Of a stretch of DNA of 64,000 bases, positions 42,558-50,429 are shown one piece after another. Each line of letters opens with the position of its first letter. The stretch's first letter is position 1. Source of the stretch: Fictibacillus solisalsi (GTDB lineage: Bacteria; Bacillota; Bacilli; Bacillales; Fictibacillaceae). Location: contig NZ_FNHW01000001.1 of assembly GCF_900103485.1 (NCBI RefSeq), positions 593,418 to 657,417 on the forward strand, read 5' to 3'. The translations under genes were made by a program, and so were the position numbers. The notes beneath the pieces were generated by a model. That model saw only the letters and a list, made by a program, of their open reading frames with translations, searched no databases and had not been told where the DNA came from.

Positions 42558-43400
42558 ATGATGCGGGGATGCCTGTTAATGGGATTTACTTTTTTGATTA
42601 TGCAGCTTCATGCGACCGGAAATATAAGTAAGTACATTAATATGAAATATTCGTATCTTTCATTCAGCGTTATGTTCGCACTGGCACTTTTGACCATCGT
42701 GCAATTTCGGAATGCCATGAAGGAAGACGAAGGGGGCCATAGCTGTGATCATTGCGACCATGATCATTCGGTTGAGGATACTTGGTATAAAAAATTGTTT
42801 GTGTATGCCGTTTTTGCTTTTCCGGTCATTACCGGTATCTTTCTTCCAGTCGCCACCATGGATTCAAATATTGTAAAAGCAAAGGGTTTTCATTTTCCGG
42901 TCAATCAGGAGTCCAAAGGGGATCCCTATGCACAAAATCAGTTTCTGCGTCCGGACACCAGTGTATATTATGGCCAGGATGCTTATGACAAGCTGATGAG
43001 GAAGGAAAAAAAGAAGTATTCGAAATATGATATCCTTGCCTTGAATGATACGAACTTTCTTAAAGGAATGGAAACCATCTATAACTATACGGGGGATTTT
43101 GAAGATAAAACCATCTCGTTTAAAGGTTTTGTGTACAATGATCCGGATACGAAAAAGAACCAGCTCTTTGTCTTTCGGTTTGGCATTATCCATTGTGTGG
43201 CTGATTCGGGCGTATTTGGAATGATGGTGGAGATGCCGGATGGCGTGAAGCTTAAAAATGATGACTGGATTACGGTAAAAGGCAAGATATCAGAGATCTA
43301 TTATCAGCCGTTTAAAACAAATATTCCGTATGTAAAGGTTCAATCATGGAAAAAAACTTCCGCTCCAAAAGAGCAATATGTATACCGGGGGAATAATTAA
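42558..43400 (+). CDS. ycgQ: YcgQ-family (TIGR03943) membrane protein
   Basis: 280 residues. Two N-terminal hydrophobic segments, then a Cys/His cluster (GGHSCDHCDHDHS), a third helix (FVYAVFAFPVITGIFLPVA), and a soluble C-terminal domain with FRFGIIHCVADSGVFGMMVE and DWITVKGKISEIYY, the end of TIGR03943 proteins. AAGGAGGTG precedes the ATG. It is cotranscribed with ycgR. The metal-like cluster suggests a zinc-related function, which is only an inference. Confidence 0.85.
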   Translation: MMRGCLLMGFTFLIMQLHATGNISKYINMKYSYLSFSVMFALALLTIVQFRNAMKEDEGGHSCDHCDHDHSVEDTWYKKLFVYAVFAFPVITGIFLPVATMDSNIVKAKGFHFPVNQESKGDPYAQNQFLRPDTSVYYGQDAYDKLMRKEKKKYSKYDILALNDTNFLKGMETIYNYTGDFEDKTISFKGFVYNDPDTKKNQLFVFRFGIIHCVADSGVFGMMVEMPDGVKLKNDDWITVKGKISEIYYQPFKTNIPYVKVQSWKKTSAPKEQYVYRGNN

Positions 43401-43430
43401 AGCAGATCCTATAGGGTCTGCTTTTTTGTT
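43400..43430 (+). terminator. Intrinsic terminator of ycgRQ
   Basis: AGCAGATCCT pairs with AGGGTCTGCT (one G-U), then TTTTTTG, just after the ycgQ stop. Confidence 0.8.
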
Positions 43431-43499
43431 TAGCAGGGACTTATGACAATGCATGTTTTTGTTGGAAGTGAAACATGATAAAAAGAAAAAGCGGGAGTG

Positions 43500-43814
43500 A
43501 TGATTCTGGAAAAGCAGCCGTATTATGTGAACGTGGAAACAGGAGAAGTTCATTCAGACAAAACGGTCTCCAGTTTTGAGTTTGAAATCGAAGCAACGAG
43601 TGAAGAGGTAAATCGTCTTACCAAATTATTCAGGGCATGTGATGAAGCTGCGAGGGGTACGTTTTGGCGATCTCATGTTCCTTACGTTCCTTATCACAAC
43701 GATCTGGACAATCACCGTTATGACCAGGCATTAAAAGACATTTACCAATTTATACATGATCACGGACAGCCATTAACACGGGAACATATAGAATCCATGA
43801 GAATTCTTGATTAA
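43500..43814 (+). CDS. Conserved-looking hypothetical protein
   Basis: 104 residues. The N-terminus (PYYVNVETGEVHSDKTVSS) reads as two beta strands; the rest is helical and polar, with an acidic/histidine cluster HVPYVPYHNDLDNHRY and a C-terminus PLTREHIESMRILD. No membrane segment. Start could be ATG 43500 or GTG 43497; GGGAG lies just upstream. I do not recognise a characterised family. Confidence 0.6.
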   Translation: MILEKQPYYVNVETGEVHSDKTVSSFEFEIEATSEEVNRLTKLFRACDEAARGTFWRSHVPYVPYHNDLDNHRYDQALKDIYQFIHDHGQPLTREHIESMRILD

Positions 43815-43818
43815 GGAA

Positions 43819-43852
43819 AAAAGCGGCTCTGTACGACAGAACCGCTTTTACT
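43819..43852 (+). terminator. Intrinsic terminator
   Basis: AAAGCGGCTCTGT pairs with ACAGAACCGCTTT (one mismatch) around ACG, then TTACTT. Confidence 0.7.
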
Positions 43853-43942
43853 TGACGTATAAAAGAAATAAGCTGCTTAAATGATTACGATAACAGCAAT
43901 TGAAATATGTTTAAAGAAGCAGCTGATTATTCATTCTTCGGA

Positions 43943-44584
43943 TCAAACGGCTACCGGTTCAAGCGAGAGCAGTTTTTCCTTAACCTGACTGAGGACCTTC
44001 TCGGCATCCTGTGGATCATGCACGTCGTATTTCGTGCTGTCTATAATCAAAACCGGCGTTTTCGTATAGTGTTTGATCCATTCCTGATACTTTCCGTGCA
44101 AGGTCTTATAATAGTCGAAAAGCTCAGGATGATTTTCAACCTGCTCATAGTCACGTCCGCGGTTTTTGATGCGGGATAAAGCGGTCGGAAGGTCACTGTC
44201 CAGATAGATTAAAAGATCAGGTCGCACGTCAGGTGATGGTGCACATTCCTGCATAAGCGTTTCAAGCAAGTCTTTATACGTTTCAAATTCCAGCTTGCTC
44301 ATATTTCCGGCTTCATGATTCAATTCGGCAAAAATCAGGTCTTCATAGAGACTGCGGTCAAGCACGTTGTCCTGTGCTTTAGATGCCTGCCGAATCGTTT
44401 TAAAACGGGTATTCAAAAAATAGATCTGCAGAGGGAATGCCCACCGCTTTGGATTCACATAATAATCAGGCAAAATGGGGTTGTCTCCCACACTTTCATA
44501 ATATATCTCACTTCCCAGCCCAGAGCTGATCAGCTCGGCAAAGGTAGTTTTGCCTGTTCCTATCATTCCTGCCATTAAAATCAC
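43943..44584 (-). CDS. Deoxynucleoside kinase (Dgk/Dck family)
   Basis: 213 residues. P-loop MAGMIGTGKTTFAELI, the substrate-binding Glu in YYESVGDNPILPDYY, the ERS-like motif VLDRSLYEDLIF and the LID region SRIKNRGRDYEQ are those of Gram-positive deoxyadenosine/deoxycytidine or deoxyguanosine kinases. It phosphorylates salvaged deoxynucleosides. Starts at GTG 44584 with GGGGGA upstream. Unlike B. subtilis, only one such gene is present rather than an adjacent dck-dgk pair. Confidence 0.85.
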   Translation of the reverse strand: MILMAGMIGTGKTTFAELISSGLGSEIYYESVGDNPILPDYYVNPKRWAFPLQIYFLNTRFKTIRQASKAQDNVLDRSLYEDLIFAELNHEAGNMSKLEFETYKDLLETLMQECAPSPDVRPDLLIYLDSDLPTALSRIKNRGRDYEQVENHPELFDYYKTLHGKYQEWIKHYTKTPVLIIDSTKYDVHDPQDAEKVLSQVKEKLLSLEPVAV

Positions 44585-44783
44585 TACAATTTTCCCCCTG
44601 TTTGATACTGTGTATATATGTATGTAATTATCTTTATCAATATATAGTGCTATATGGGCAAAGACCTTCTAAATATATCACTTTTACCTCAAGCTGAATA
44701 GTACATTTCTGTTGAGAGCTCTGCTATTATATGAATAAGGACAGGGTAATCCCTTTCCGATTATCGCGAGGAAGGTGTGTCAA

Positions 44784-45407
44784 ATGACTGTGAAACTTAA
44801 AGTATACTCTGATTTTACATGCCCATACTGCTATCTTGCGGAATCTGTGATTCAGAGCGCCGCGGAAGGCAAGGACGTTGAATTAGAGTGGGTTCCATTG
44901 GAACTGCACCCATTTCCTTCGCCAACAAAAGAATGGAAAGATGTGAAAGAAAGCTGGGAGTCTTCCGTTCTCCCCTATGCGAAAGAATTGGGGATCACGA
45001 TCAAGCATCCTGAAGCAACGTCCTTACCGTATACACATTTGGCCCTTCAAGGGTACATTTATGCAAAAGAACAAGGCAGAGCACAAGATTATGTAAAACG
45101 TGTTTTTACAGCTTTCTTTGAAGAAGGAAAGGATATCGGCTCTAAAGACATTCTGACAGAGATTGCAGAACAATCTGGACTCAATCAAGATTCATTTCGT
45201 TCTGTTTTGGATTCTGACGAGTATGATCGTAAATTGAACGAAATACGGGAAGAAATTAAAGCTGAAAATATTACCGCAGCTCCAACCATGGTCATCGGTG
45301 AGCGGAGGTTAAAAGGGCTTTATCCTCAGAAAGCGGTCGAAAAAGCTATTCGATGCGGAATCAGAGACGAAAAGATGCATTTTTGTGAAGGCGATGAGTG
45401 CTATTAA
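44784..45407 (+). CDS. DsbA-family (FrnE-like) oxidoreductase
   Basis: 207 residues. Thioredoxin fold with the active site SDFTCPYCYLAES (C-P-Y-C) near residue 13, a helical insertion, and the cis-proline region ITAAPTMVIGERRLKG. No signal peptide, so it is cytoplasmic, as in the FrnE group of polyketide- or stress-related thiol oxidoreductases. AGGAAGG precedes the ATG at 44784. C-terminus has two additional cysteines (RCGIRDEKMHFCEGDECY). Confidence 0.87.
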   Translation: MTVKLKVYSDFTCPYCYLAESVIQSAAEGKDVELEWVPLELHPFPSPTKEWKDVKESWESSVLPYAKELGITIKHPEATSLPYTHLALQGYIYAKEQGRAQDYVKRVFTAFFEEGKDIGSKDILTEIAEQSGLNQDSFRSVLDSDEYDRKLNEIREEIKAENITAAPTMVIGERRLKGLYPQKAVEKAIRCGIRDEKMHFCEGDECY

Positions 45408-45408
45408 A

Positions 45409-45453
45409 CGTAAAAAGAGCTTTGCAGGTATGGCCTGCGAAGCTCTTTTTTTT
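45409..45453 (+). terminator. Intrinsic terminator of the DsbA-like gene
   Basis: AAAGAGCTTTGCAGG pairs with CCTGCGAAGCTCTTT around TATGG, followed by a T run. Confidence 0.9.
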
Positions 45454-45550
45454 CATTCTACGATGAAAAAGGGGGTTGATAGGGATGAGTACAATATATC
45501 AAACCTGAAATAGAGAGACTTGATTATGTGATTTTTTTGATAAGCATCAA

Positions 45551-45690
45551 AGCCTTTGCTTTTTTGAAGAAGAAAAAAAAGCCCTTTGCTTTTTTGAAGA
45601 AGATAAAAAAGCCTAATGTTTTTTTGGAACATAAAAAAACCCTTTGCTTTTTTGAAAACATAAAAAAACCCTTCGCTTTTTTGAAAACAT
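45551..45690 (+). repeat. Tandem array of five 28-30 bp terminator-like units
   Basis: Five units share the core GCCCTTTGCTTTTTTGAA; their GCT-TTT motif begins at 45558, 45588, 45618, 45646 and 45675 (spacings 30, 30, 28, 29). Most junctions can fold as AAAAAAGC-CCTTT-GCTTTTTT, a small hairpin followed by T residues. Unit 3 (CCTAATGTTTTTTTGG) has drifted. The array runs directly into a 15-bp stem at 45684-45726. The 45454-45877 gap contains no gene I can support. Confidence 0.8.
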
Positions 45691-45726
45691 AAAAAAAGCC
45701 ATGGTCAGGGGCTTTTTTTATGTTCT
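45684..45726 (+). terminator. Strong hairpin ending the tandem array
   Basis: AACATAAAAAAAGCC (45686-45700) pairs with GGCTTTTTTTATGTT (45710-45724) around ATGGTCAGG. The stem is AT-rich and symmetric. Confidence 0.65.
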
Positions 45727-45877
45727 ATTTAAAAAAGGGGGGTTACACTCTATTAGACGTAGGATGCGCAAAAAGGTTTCACTATTTATAAGAGAAATTA
45801 AAGATAGGTAAGGAATGGAAGTCGTGATAAATTAAAAAGAGAGAGCAGTTAACAAATAGGGACATGGGGTATGATAA

Positions 45878-47116
45878 ATGAAGAATAAATTCTTTCGCCA
45901 TTGGCATCCAGTAGTAACTACGATTATTATGGGAACCTTTTTTTCAAGAGCGGCTTTTTTTATGACGATGCCTTTTTTGGCCATTTTCCTTCACAGGGAA
46001 AAAGGAATGGAGCCGGAGACCATCGGCTTGATTATTGGCATCAGCGCGCTGACCGGGACGTTTGGCGGTTTTATCGGTGGCTATTTATCCGACCGGATTG
46101 GACGCTTTCCAGTAATGATTATCGCCATCTTTATATGGAGTGCGGTCTTTGCCGGTTTTGCAGTGGCTGATACCGTTTGGAGCTTTTTCGTTTTGAACTC
46201 ATTAAACGGTCTGTGCCGGTCATGGTTTGAGCCGATTTCCAGAGCTTTGCTGGCAGATGTGACCACAAAGGAAAACCGGTTGAGTGTGTTCAATGCCCGT
46301 TATTTTGCGATTAATGCAGGGGCGGCTCTAGGCCCAGTTACGGGGACCTATCTTGGCAGTTCAAGCTCAATGACGACCTTTTATATTACGGCAGCTGTCT
46401 ATTTTCTATATGCCCTTGTGGTAATGCTATTAATGAAAAAATATAAAAACAGTCTCCAGCCACAGCTGGAAAAGAAACTAACATTAAAAATGGCGGCTTA
46501 TGTGATCAGCCGCGACAAAGTGCTGCTGTATTTCTTGCTCGGGAACATTGTGGTGCTCATGGCACAGGCACAAATGGATTCCACACTTGCACAATATATG
46601 GGAAGCTCTCCGTTATTTCACCATGGAGTCACGTTGTTTTCCTATCTTATTGTCACCAATGCTGTTACCGTTTTGGTACTTCAGTATCCCGTTACCAGCT
46701 ATGTGAAGAGATTTGACCCAATGTTTGCCCTGCGGATTGGAAGCGGAGCCTTTAGTCTGGCCCTTCTGGGATTCGGTCTTTCATCGAATTGGATATTCCT
46801 TGTTGTTTCCATGGTGATCTTAACTCTTGGGGAGATTATCGTATTCGTGGTCAGCGATGTTCTTCTGGATGATTTGGCTCCCGATCATATGCGTGGTTCC
46901 TATTTTGGGGCCATGTCGTTTCGCTCCATTGGTTTCAGCGCAGGACCCTGGATTGGGGGATTGCTGCTCAAGTCGTTCGGTTTTACACATGGATTCTATG
47001 TGTTTGGATGCCTGAGCCTACTCTCTCTTCTTGCGCTGCCCCTTTTTCAGATCGGGCAGAAAGTGAAAAACAAAGCTGTGGGCAGTGACAACCATTCTAC
47101 GTTTGAGACGACATAA
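45878..47116 (+). CDS. MFS transporter (MdtH-like, DHA1 type)
   Basis: 412 residues and 12 helices. Motif A GGYLSDRIGRFPVMI in loop 2-3, SLNGLCRSWFEPISRALLAD in helix 4, and FNARYFAINAGAALGPVTGT as motif C in helix 5. The C-terminal half has SDVLLDDLAPDHMRGSYFGA, typical of the MdtH/YfcJ-like drug exporters. The ATG at 45878 has a weak purine-rich site (ATGGGGTATGATAA). It starts 150 bases after the tandem hairpin array. Substrate unknown. Confidence 0.82.
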   Translation: MKNKFFRHWHPVVTTIIMGTFFSRAAFFMTMPFLAIFLHREKGMEPETIGLIIGISALTGTFGGFIGGYLSDRIGRFPVMIIAIFIWSAVFAGFAVADTVWSFFVLNSLNGLCRSWFEPISRALLADVTTKENRLSVFNARYFAINAGAALGPVTGTYLGSSSSMTTFYITAAVYFLYALVVMLLMKKYKNSLQPQLEKKLTLKMAAYVISRDKVLLYFLLGNIVVLMAQAQMDSTLAQYMGSSPLFHHGVTLFSYLIVTNAVTVLVLQYPVTSYVKRFDPMFALRIGSGAFSLALLGFGLSSNWIFLVVSMVILTLGEIIVFVVSDVLLDDLAPDHMRGSYFGAMSFRSIGFSAGPWIGGLLLKSFGFTHGFYVFGCLSLLSLLALPLFQIGQKVKNKAVGSDNHSTFETT

Positions 47117-47150
47117 AAAGAAGTGACCCTCATTGGGGTCACTTCACCTG
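47117..47150. terminator. Terminator between convergent genes
   Basis: AGAAGTGACCC pairs with GGGTCACTTC around TCATTG; it follows the MFS stop and overlaps the end of the minus-strand peptide gene. Confidence 0.75.
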
Positions 47151-47257
47151 TGTCGGTTTTTGATCCTTTTTATGACGTAAGGAAGGACTCTTCTTTTTCC
47201 TTCTCTAATTAGTAAGGCAACAACTGCACCTTTTATTCCGCTTTTTATACGAGACAT
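47144..47257 (-). CDS. Very basic 37-residue peptide
   Basis: A 37-residue ORF. The sequence starts MSRIKSGIKGAVVALLIREG and continues KRRVLPYVIKRIKNRHR, so it carries about 14 Lys/Arg and no acidic residue but one Glu, with one short hydrophobic stretch. AAAGGAGGG lies 5 bases before the ATG, an almost perfect site. The end overlaps the terminator stem. No family recognised; amphipathic, membrane- or nucleic-acid-associated peptide by composition only. Confidence 0.5.
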   Translation of the reverse strand: MSRIKSGIKGAVVALLIREGKRRVLPYVIKRIKNRHR

Positions 47258-47405
47258 GCGATCCCTCCTTTTGTATACTTCTTTACCCCTTATGGAAGAG
47301 TGAACAAACCTGCGACCAACTTTCTTTCAAACGTAGCCCGTTGCCTATACACAATGGACAGGAGGACATAGGATGTAGGGTAGTACACAAAAGGGAGATG
47401 AGACT

Positions 47406-47825
47406 TTGAATAGCAGACAGTTTCAGTTTCCGGGGAGCCAGGGAAGGCGGCAATTCCCGGGAAGCTTTCCACCAGGACCACATCATGGTCAGCAGCAGGG
47501 CCAGGGGGCCTTCCCGCCTGGACCGCCACCCGGTCTCGGCGGCCAGCAAGCAGGAAGCTTTCCACCAGGACCACCGCCGACTTTTGTACCGCAAGCATCG
47601 CCGTCATCACTGTCGGGGCAGGCGGGGACATTTGCTGTAGATCCTGGAGCAATACGGCCATGTTTGTTCCGGTATGTATTCATCTGGCTAAATAATGGTC
47701 ACGGATTTTGGGCATGGCTGACTTTTGCTGGCTTTCGCTCGATCGCAGGGTACCGGTGGAATGGTTTTAGATGGAATTACTTTGGCATGGATACAAACCG
47801 AATTTCATCCTTTGTCTGTACCTGA
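47406..47825 (+). CDS. Proline/glycine-rich protein with aromatic C-terminal domain
   Basis: 139 residues starting at TTG, 8 bases after AAAGGGAG. Residues 1-80 are low-complexity, with three GSFPPGP/GAFPPGP repeats rich in Pro, Gly, Gln. The last 60 residues form a different domain: RPCLFRYVFIWLNNGHGFWA, AGFRSIAGYRWNGFRWNYFG and DTNRISSFVCT, dense in Trp, Tyr, Phe and Arg, with two flanking cysteines. This C-terminal pattern occurs in Bacillus proteins with PG-rich starts, often listed as hypothetical transporters or surface proteins. Spore surface or coat location is a guess. Confidence 0.65.
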   Translation: MNSRQFQFPGSQGRRQFPGSFPPGPHHGQQQGQGAFPPGPPPGLGGQQAGSFPPGPPPTFVPQASPSSLSGQAGTFAVDPGAIRPCLFRYVFIWLNNGHGFWAWLTFAGFRSIAGYRWNGFRWNYFGMDTNRISSFVCT

Positions 47826-47852
47826 AAAAAGCCGTGAGAACGGCTTTTTTGT
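47825..47852 (+). terminator. Intrinsic terminator
   Basis: AAAAAAGCCGT pairs with ACGGCTTTTTT around GAGA, right after the Pro/Gly-rich protein's stop. Confidence 0.85.
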
Positions 47853-47854
47853 TG

Positions 47855-48088
47855 TTATAAAAGGAATAATTGCTCATTCATGACTGGCCAGCCTCCTGTG
47901 TCCTTTCTTTGCAGGTCGACAAAATCGTATGGTAATTCCAATTTAGGGATTGAATCTGCCGGTTCGATCGGGAAGGTGAAGCGCCGCATAAAAACATTGT
48001 TTCCCGGGAGGTGTATGATACAGCGGGTTTCACTGTACAGCGGTTCAATTCCACAAGTCCCGATATTTGAAATCTTGAAATTTGGCAC
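47855..48088 (-). CDS. Hypothetical 77-residue beta-rich protein, poorly started
   Basis: A minus-strand frame beginning at GTG 48088: VPNFKISNIGTCGIEPLYSE at the start, later FTFPIEPADSIPKLELPYDF. Codon use looks coding, but there is no ribosome binding site, and the frame is open for about 14 codons upstream (ending in ...HYFTIKIFP) without a better start. It may be a gene remnant. The overlapping plus-strand frame 47880-48113 looks less likely. Confidence 0.3.
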   Translation of the reverse strand: MPNFKISNIGTCGIEPLYSETRCIIHLPGNNVFMRRFTFPIEPADSIPKLELPYDFVDLQRKDTGGWPVMNEQLFLL

Positions 48089-48193
48089 AGGAAATATCTT
48101 AATAGTGAAATAGTGTGTCCACGTTTCTTACCTTTGCATAAGATGTTTATTACAATAAAAAAAGTTTCCCTGAGGAAAGAAAGGGCAAAGATA

Positions 48194-48337
48194 ATGAATT
48201 GGAGTCATTTTAACCCATTGAAAAGAGTGGAGAGCTATACTATATTTCTTCATCATCTGGGCTTGTTCAGTGAACAGGATAAGAATGAGATTTTAAAAAA
48301 AATCATGCATTTTAATCAAAGACAATCTGATAAATAA
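48194..48337 (+). CDS. Small helical protein of unknown function
   Basis: 47 residues, MNWSHFNPLKRVESYTIFLH followed by HLGLFSEQDKNEILKKIMHF and a polar end. AGAAAGGG lies about 10 bases before the ATG. The frame is open further upstream but without a site. Helical and soluble by composition. Low confidence; no family recognised. Confidence 0.35.
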   Translation: MNWSHFNPLKRVESYTIFLHHLGLFSEQDKNEILKKIMHFNQRQSDK

Positions 48338-48402
48338 AAAGACAAACACAGGAAAAGAGCGGAAGAATAAACTGTTAAAAAGTCATATGGGGGAGAGGCT
48401 TT

Positions 48403-48615
48403 ATGCTGAATTCCTGGTTATTCCACTTGTTGGCGTTCCTGGCCATAATTTGTTTTCTTGGCTTCTATTTCATTCCTGGTGCAAATTTTGGTTTTTACTT
48501 TATTTCTTTCGTGAGCGGTCTTCTGCTTATGATTCTTTGCTACAATGAAGTAAGGAAGGATTACGATGAATGTGCAAAGTTTGTCAAAAAAGAGAAGGGA
48601 AATGGAGAAATCTGA
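48403..48615 (+). CDS. Small membrane protein, two helices
   Basis: 70 residues. Two hydrophobic segments, LFHLLAFLAIICFLGFYFI and FGFYFISFVSGLLLMILCYN, then a charged cytoplasmic tail (EVRKDYDECAKFVKKEKGNG). GGGGGAGAGG precedes the ATG by 6 bases. It lies 40 bases before the histidine kinase and could be cotranscribed with it. No family recognised. Confidence 0.55.
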   Translation: MLNSWLFHLLAFLAIICFLGFYFIPGANFGFYFISFVSGLLLMILCYNEVRKDYDECAKFVKKEKGNGEI

Positions 48616-48655
48616 AGAAATATAACTAAATAGGACTGGAGGGAGGAATAGATAG

Positions 48656-49909
48656 ATGATAGAACATATGATCATTAATTTATTGGTCATCCTCGTTCCG
48701 CTTATTGCCTTGCAATTTGTATTGTTTGAAAAAAACTCCGATGTCAAATGGCCCAAGGCTTCATTTCTATTTAACATCATCAATGCAGGTGTCATCCTTG
48801 TCTGTATGAGTTTCCCTATTCCCTTTGCAGACGGTATTTTTTTCGACTTGCGCTATGTCCCGCTGACCATCAGTTTTTTGTATGGTGGAATTGTACCAGG
48901 ATGCATGACGGCAGCATTGCTCATCATTTACAGACTCTATCTTGGTGGGGAGGGTTCGGTGACTGCCGTCTTTTTTGCATTGGTGACCGGATGGGTGTTT
49001 TTTGCTCAGCATCAAACGTTTCACAGGCTTCCGATCCGGAAAAAACTTTTAAGAGTTTCATTCATTTTATTTGGAATTACGGTATCAAACCTGATCTTTC
49101 TTTATATTTATCTTTATCCGACTGGAGGGGTGAAATGGAATACGGCAAAAACAGCCGTCTATACCTTTTACCCAGTGCTGCAGGCAGGTGCGGCTATTGC
49201 TGTTGTCTCCTTGATTGAAAGGATCAGACACGCATTGAATCTTCAGCTACAGCAGTCAGAGATGCTTCATTCCGTCGGGCAGCTTGCCGCTTCAGTAACC
49301 CATGAGGTTCGAAATCCGATGGCGGTGGCAAGGGGCTTCATGCAAATTTTTCAAAAGGAAAAATACATACCGGAAGAAAAAAAGATATTTTTAAGTATGA
49401 TGATTGAAGAGATCGACAGGGCTCAAACTATTATTTCCGATTATTTATCACTTGTTAAAACGAATACGTCAAAGATCGATCGGCTGAATATAACCGAATT
49501 ACTGTCCTCTTTAAAGGGAGTGATGTATCCTTTTGCTTTATTAAAGGGCGTGGAGCTGGTGCAAAAAGGAGAAGAAGAGGTTCATGTTATCGGAGATCAG
49601 GGGAAATTAAAACAGATCTTAATGAATATTATAAAAAATGCAATCGAAGCTACACCTGAAGGCGGGGTAGTTACCATGTCCGCAGAAAAGGGTAACGGGG
49701 AGATTATTATACGTATATCGGATACTGGAGTTGGCATGGGCAGAGAACAGCTGCGAATGCTTGGCAACCCGTTCTTTTCGACAAAATCAACCGGGACTGG
49801 TTTAGGATTAATGGCCAGCTACCGCATGACGGCGGAAATGAACGGACGGATTGAGGCGGCCAGTGAAGTGGGTAATGGTACACATTTTAAAATTATTTTC
49901 CCCGCATAA
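48656..49909 (+). CDS. KinB-like sensor histidine kinase (5TM receptor type)
   Basis: 417 residues. Six hydrophobic segments (residues 5-195) of the 5TM-5TMR sensor type, then HisKA H-box LAASVTHEVRNPMAVARGFM with the phosphorylated His, N-box ILMNIIKNAIEA, G1 SDTGVGMG, F-box NPFFSTKSTG and G2 TGLGLMAS. This matches the KinB plan of sporulation phosphorelay kinases, which feed phosphate to Spo0F. No response regulator is adjacent, as expected for an orphan phosphorelay kinase; the lipoprotein KapB partner gene is not next to it. GGAGGAAT precedes the ATG. Confidence 0.85.
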   Translation: MIEHMIINLLVILVPLIALQFVLFEKNSDVKWPKASFLFNIINAGVILVCMSFPIPFADGIFFDLRYVPLTISFLYGGIVPGCMTAALLIIYRLYLGGEGSVTAVFFALVTGWVFFAQHQTFHRLPIRKKLLRVSFILFGITVSNLIFLYIYLYPTGGVKWNTAKTAVYTFYPVLQAGAAIAVVSLIERIRHALNLQLQQSEMLHSVGQLAASVTHEVRNPMAVARGFMQIFQKEKYIPEEKKIFLSMMIEEIDRAQTIISDYLSLVKTNTSKIDRLNITELLSSLKGVMYPFALLKGVELVQKGEEEVHVIGDQGKLKQILMNIIKNAIEATPEGGVVTMSAEKGNGEIIIRISDTGVGMGREQLRMLGNPFFSTKSTGTGLGLMASYRMTAEMNGRIEAASEVGNGTHFKIIFPA

Positions 49910-49919
49910 TTCTATATAA

Positions 49920-49953
49920 ATAAAAAAGGACCGGCGTGACGCAGGTCCTTTTA
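49920..49953 (+). terminator. Terminator between kinase and csp
   Basis: AAAAAGGACC pairs with GGTCCTTTT around a GC-rich loop; it can serve both the kinase and the convergent cold-shock gene. Confidence 0.75.
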
Positions 49954-49961
49954 TTTATGGG

Positions 49962-50162
49962 TTATCTTTTTACAACGTTAGCAGCTTGCGGTCCGCGAGC
50001 GCCATCGACAATTTCAAATTCAACTTCCTGGCCTTCTTCTAATGTTTTGAAGCCCTCGGATTGAATCGCAGAGAAGTGAACAAATACGTCATCTCCGCCC
50101 TCAACTTCAATAAAACCAAATCCTTTTTCTGCATTGAACCATTTTACCTTACCTGTTTGCAT
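49962..50162 (-). CDS. cspD: Cold-shock protein (CspB/CspD family)
   Basis: 66 residues of the five-strand OB fold. RNP1 is KGFGFIEVE and RNP2 is [20 protein letters not shown] starts the protein. It binds single-stranded RNA/DNA as a chaperone. The ATG at 50162 has TAGGAGGC 7 bases upstream; the frame is open 19 codons further without a site. Upstream lies an AT-rich, long untranslated region as usual for csp genes. Assigning cspD rather than cspB or cspC is not possible from context. Confidence 0.92.
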   Translation of the reverse strand: MQTGKVKWFNAEKGFGFIEVEGGDDVFVHFSAIQSEGFKTLEEGQEVEFEIVDGARGPQAANVVKR

Positions 50163-50365
50163 TCCTAGCCTCCTAAAACTTTGCACCCTGTGCCTTTTTA
50201 TTACCATAGAACCTTTCAAACATTTACTACAAAGATACTGAATATGTAATCAAAGTCTAAATGGTTGGAATTACTATATCATAGAAAAGTTGTAGGAGCA
50301 AGAAGTTTTATCAGAAAAATTAAAATATTTGCCCAGTCCGCCATTCAGGACAGGTCTTTATTTCA

Positions 50366-50411
50366 AATCATATACGATTTATAAAAAAATATGTTGAAAT
50401 CATATATGATT
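50366..50411 (+). promoter_or_regulatory. Two palindromic GntR-type operators
   Basis: AATCATATACGATT (50366-50379) and the perfect palindrome AATCATATATGATT (50398-50411) share one 14-bp pattern, 32 bp apart centre to centre, 19 bases upstream of the GntR start at 50430. Probable autoregulatory and cluster operator. Confidence 0.7.
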
Positions 50412-50429
50412 CTGAATTATCATAGTATT

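Noticed and set aside
45551-45690. CRISPR array or a coding repeat (frame reading KKPFAFLKK)
   Set aside because: No unique spacers exist between the units, and the units are hairpins with T runs. The open frame has no start with a ribosome binding site.
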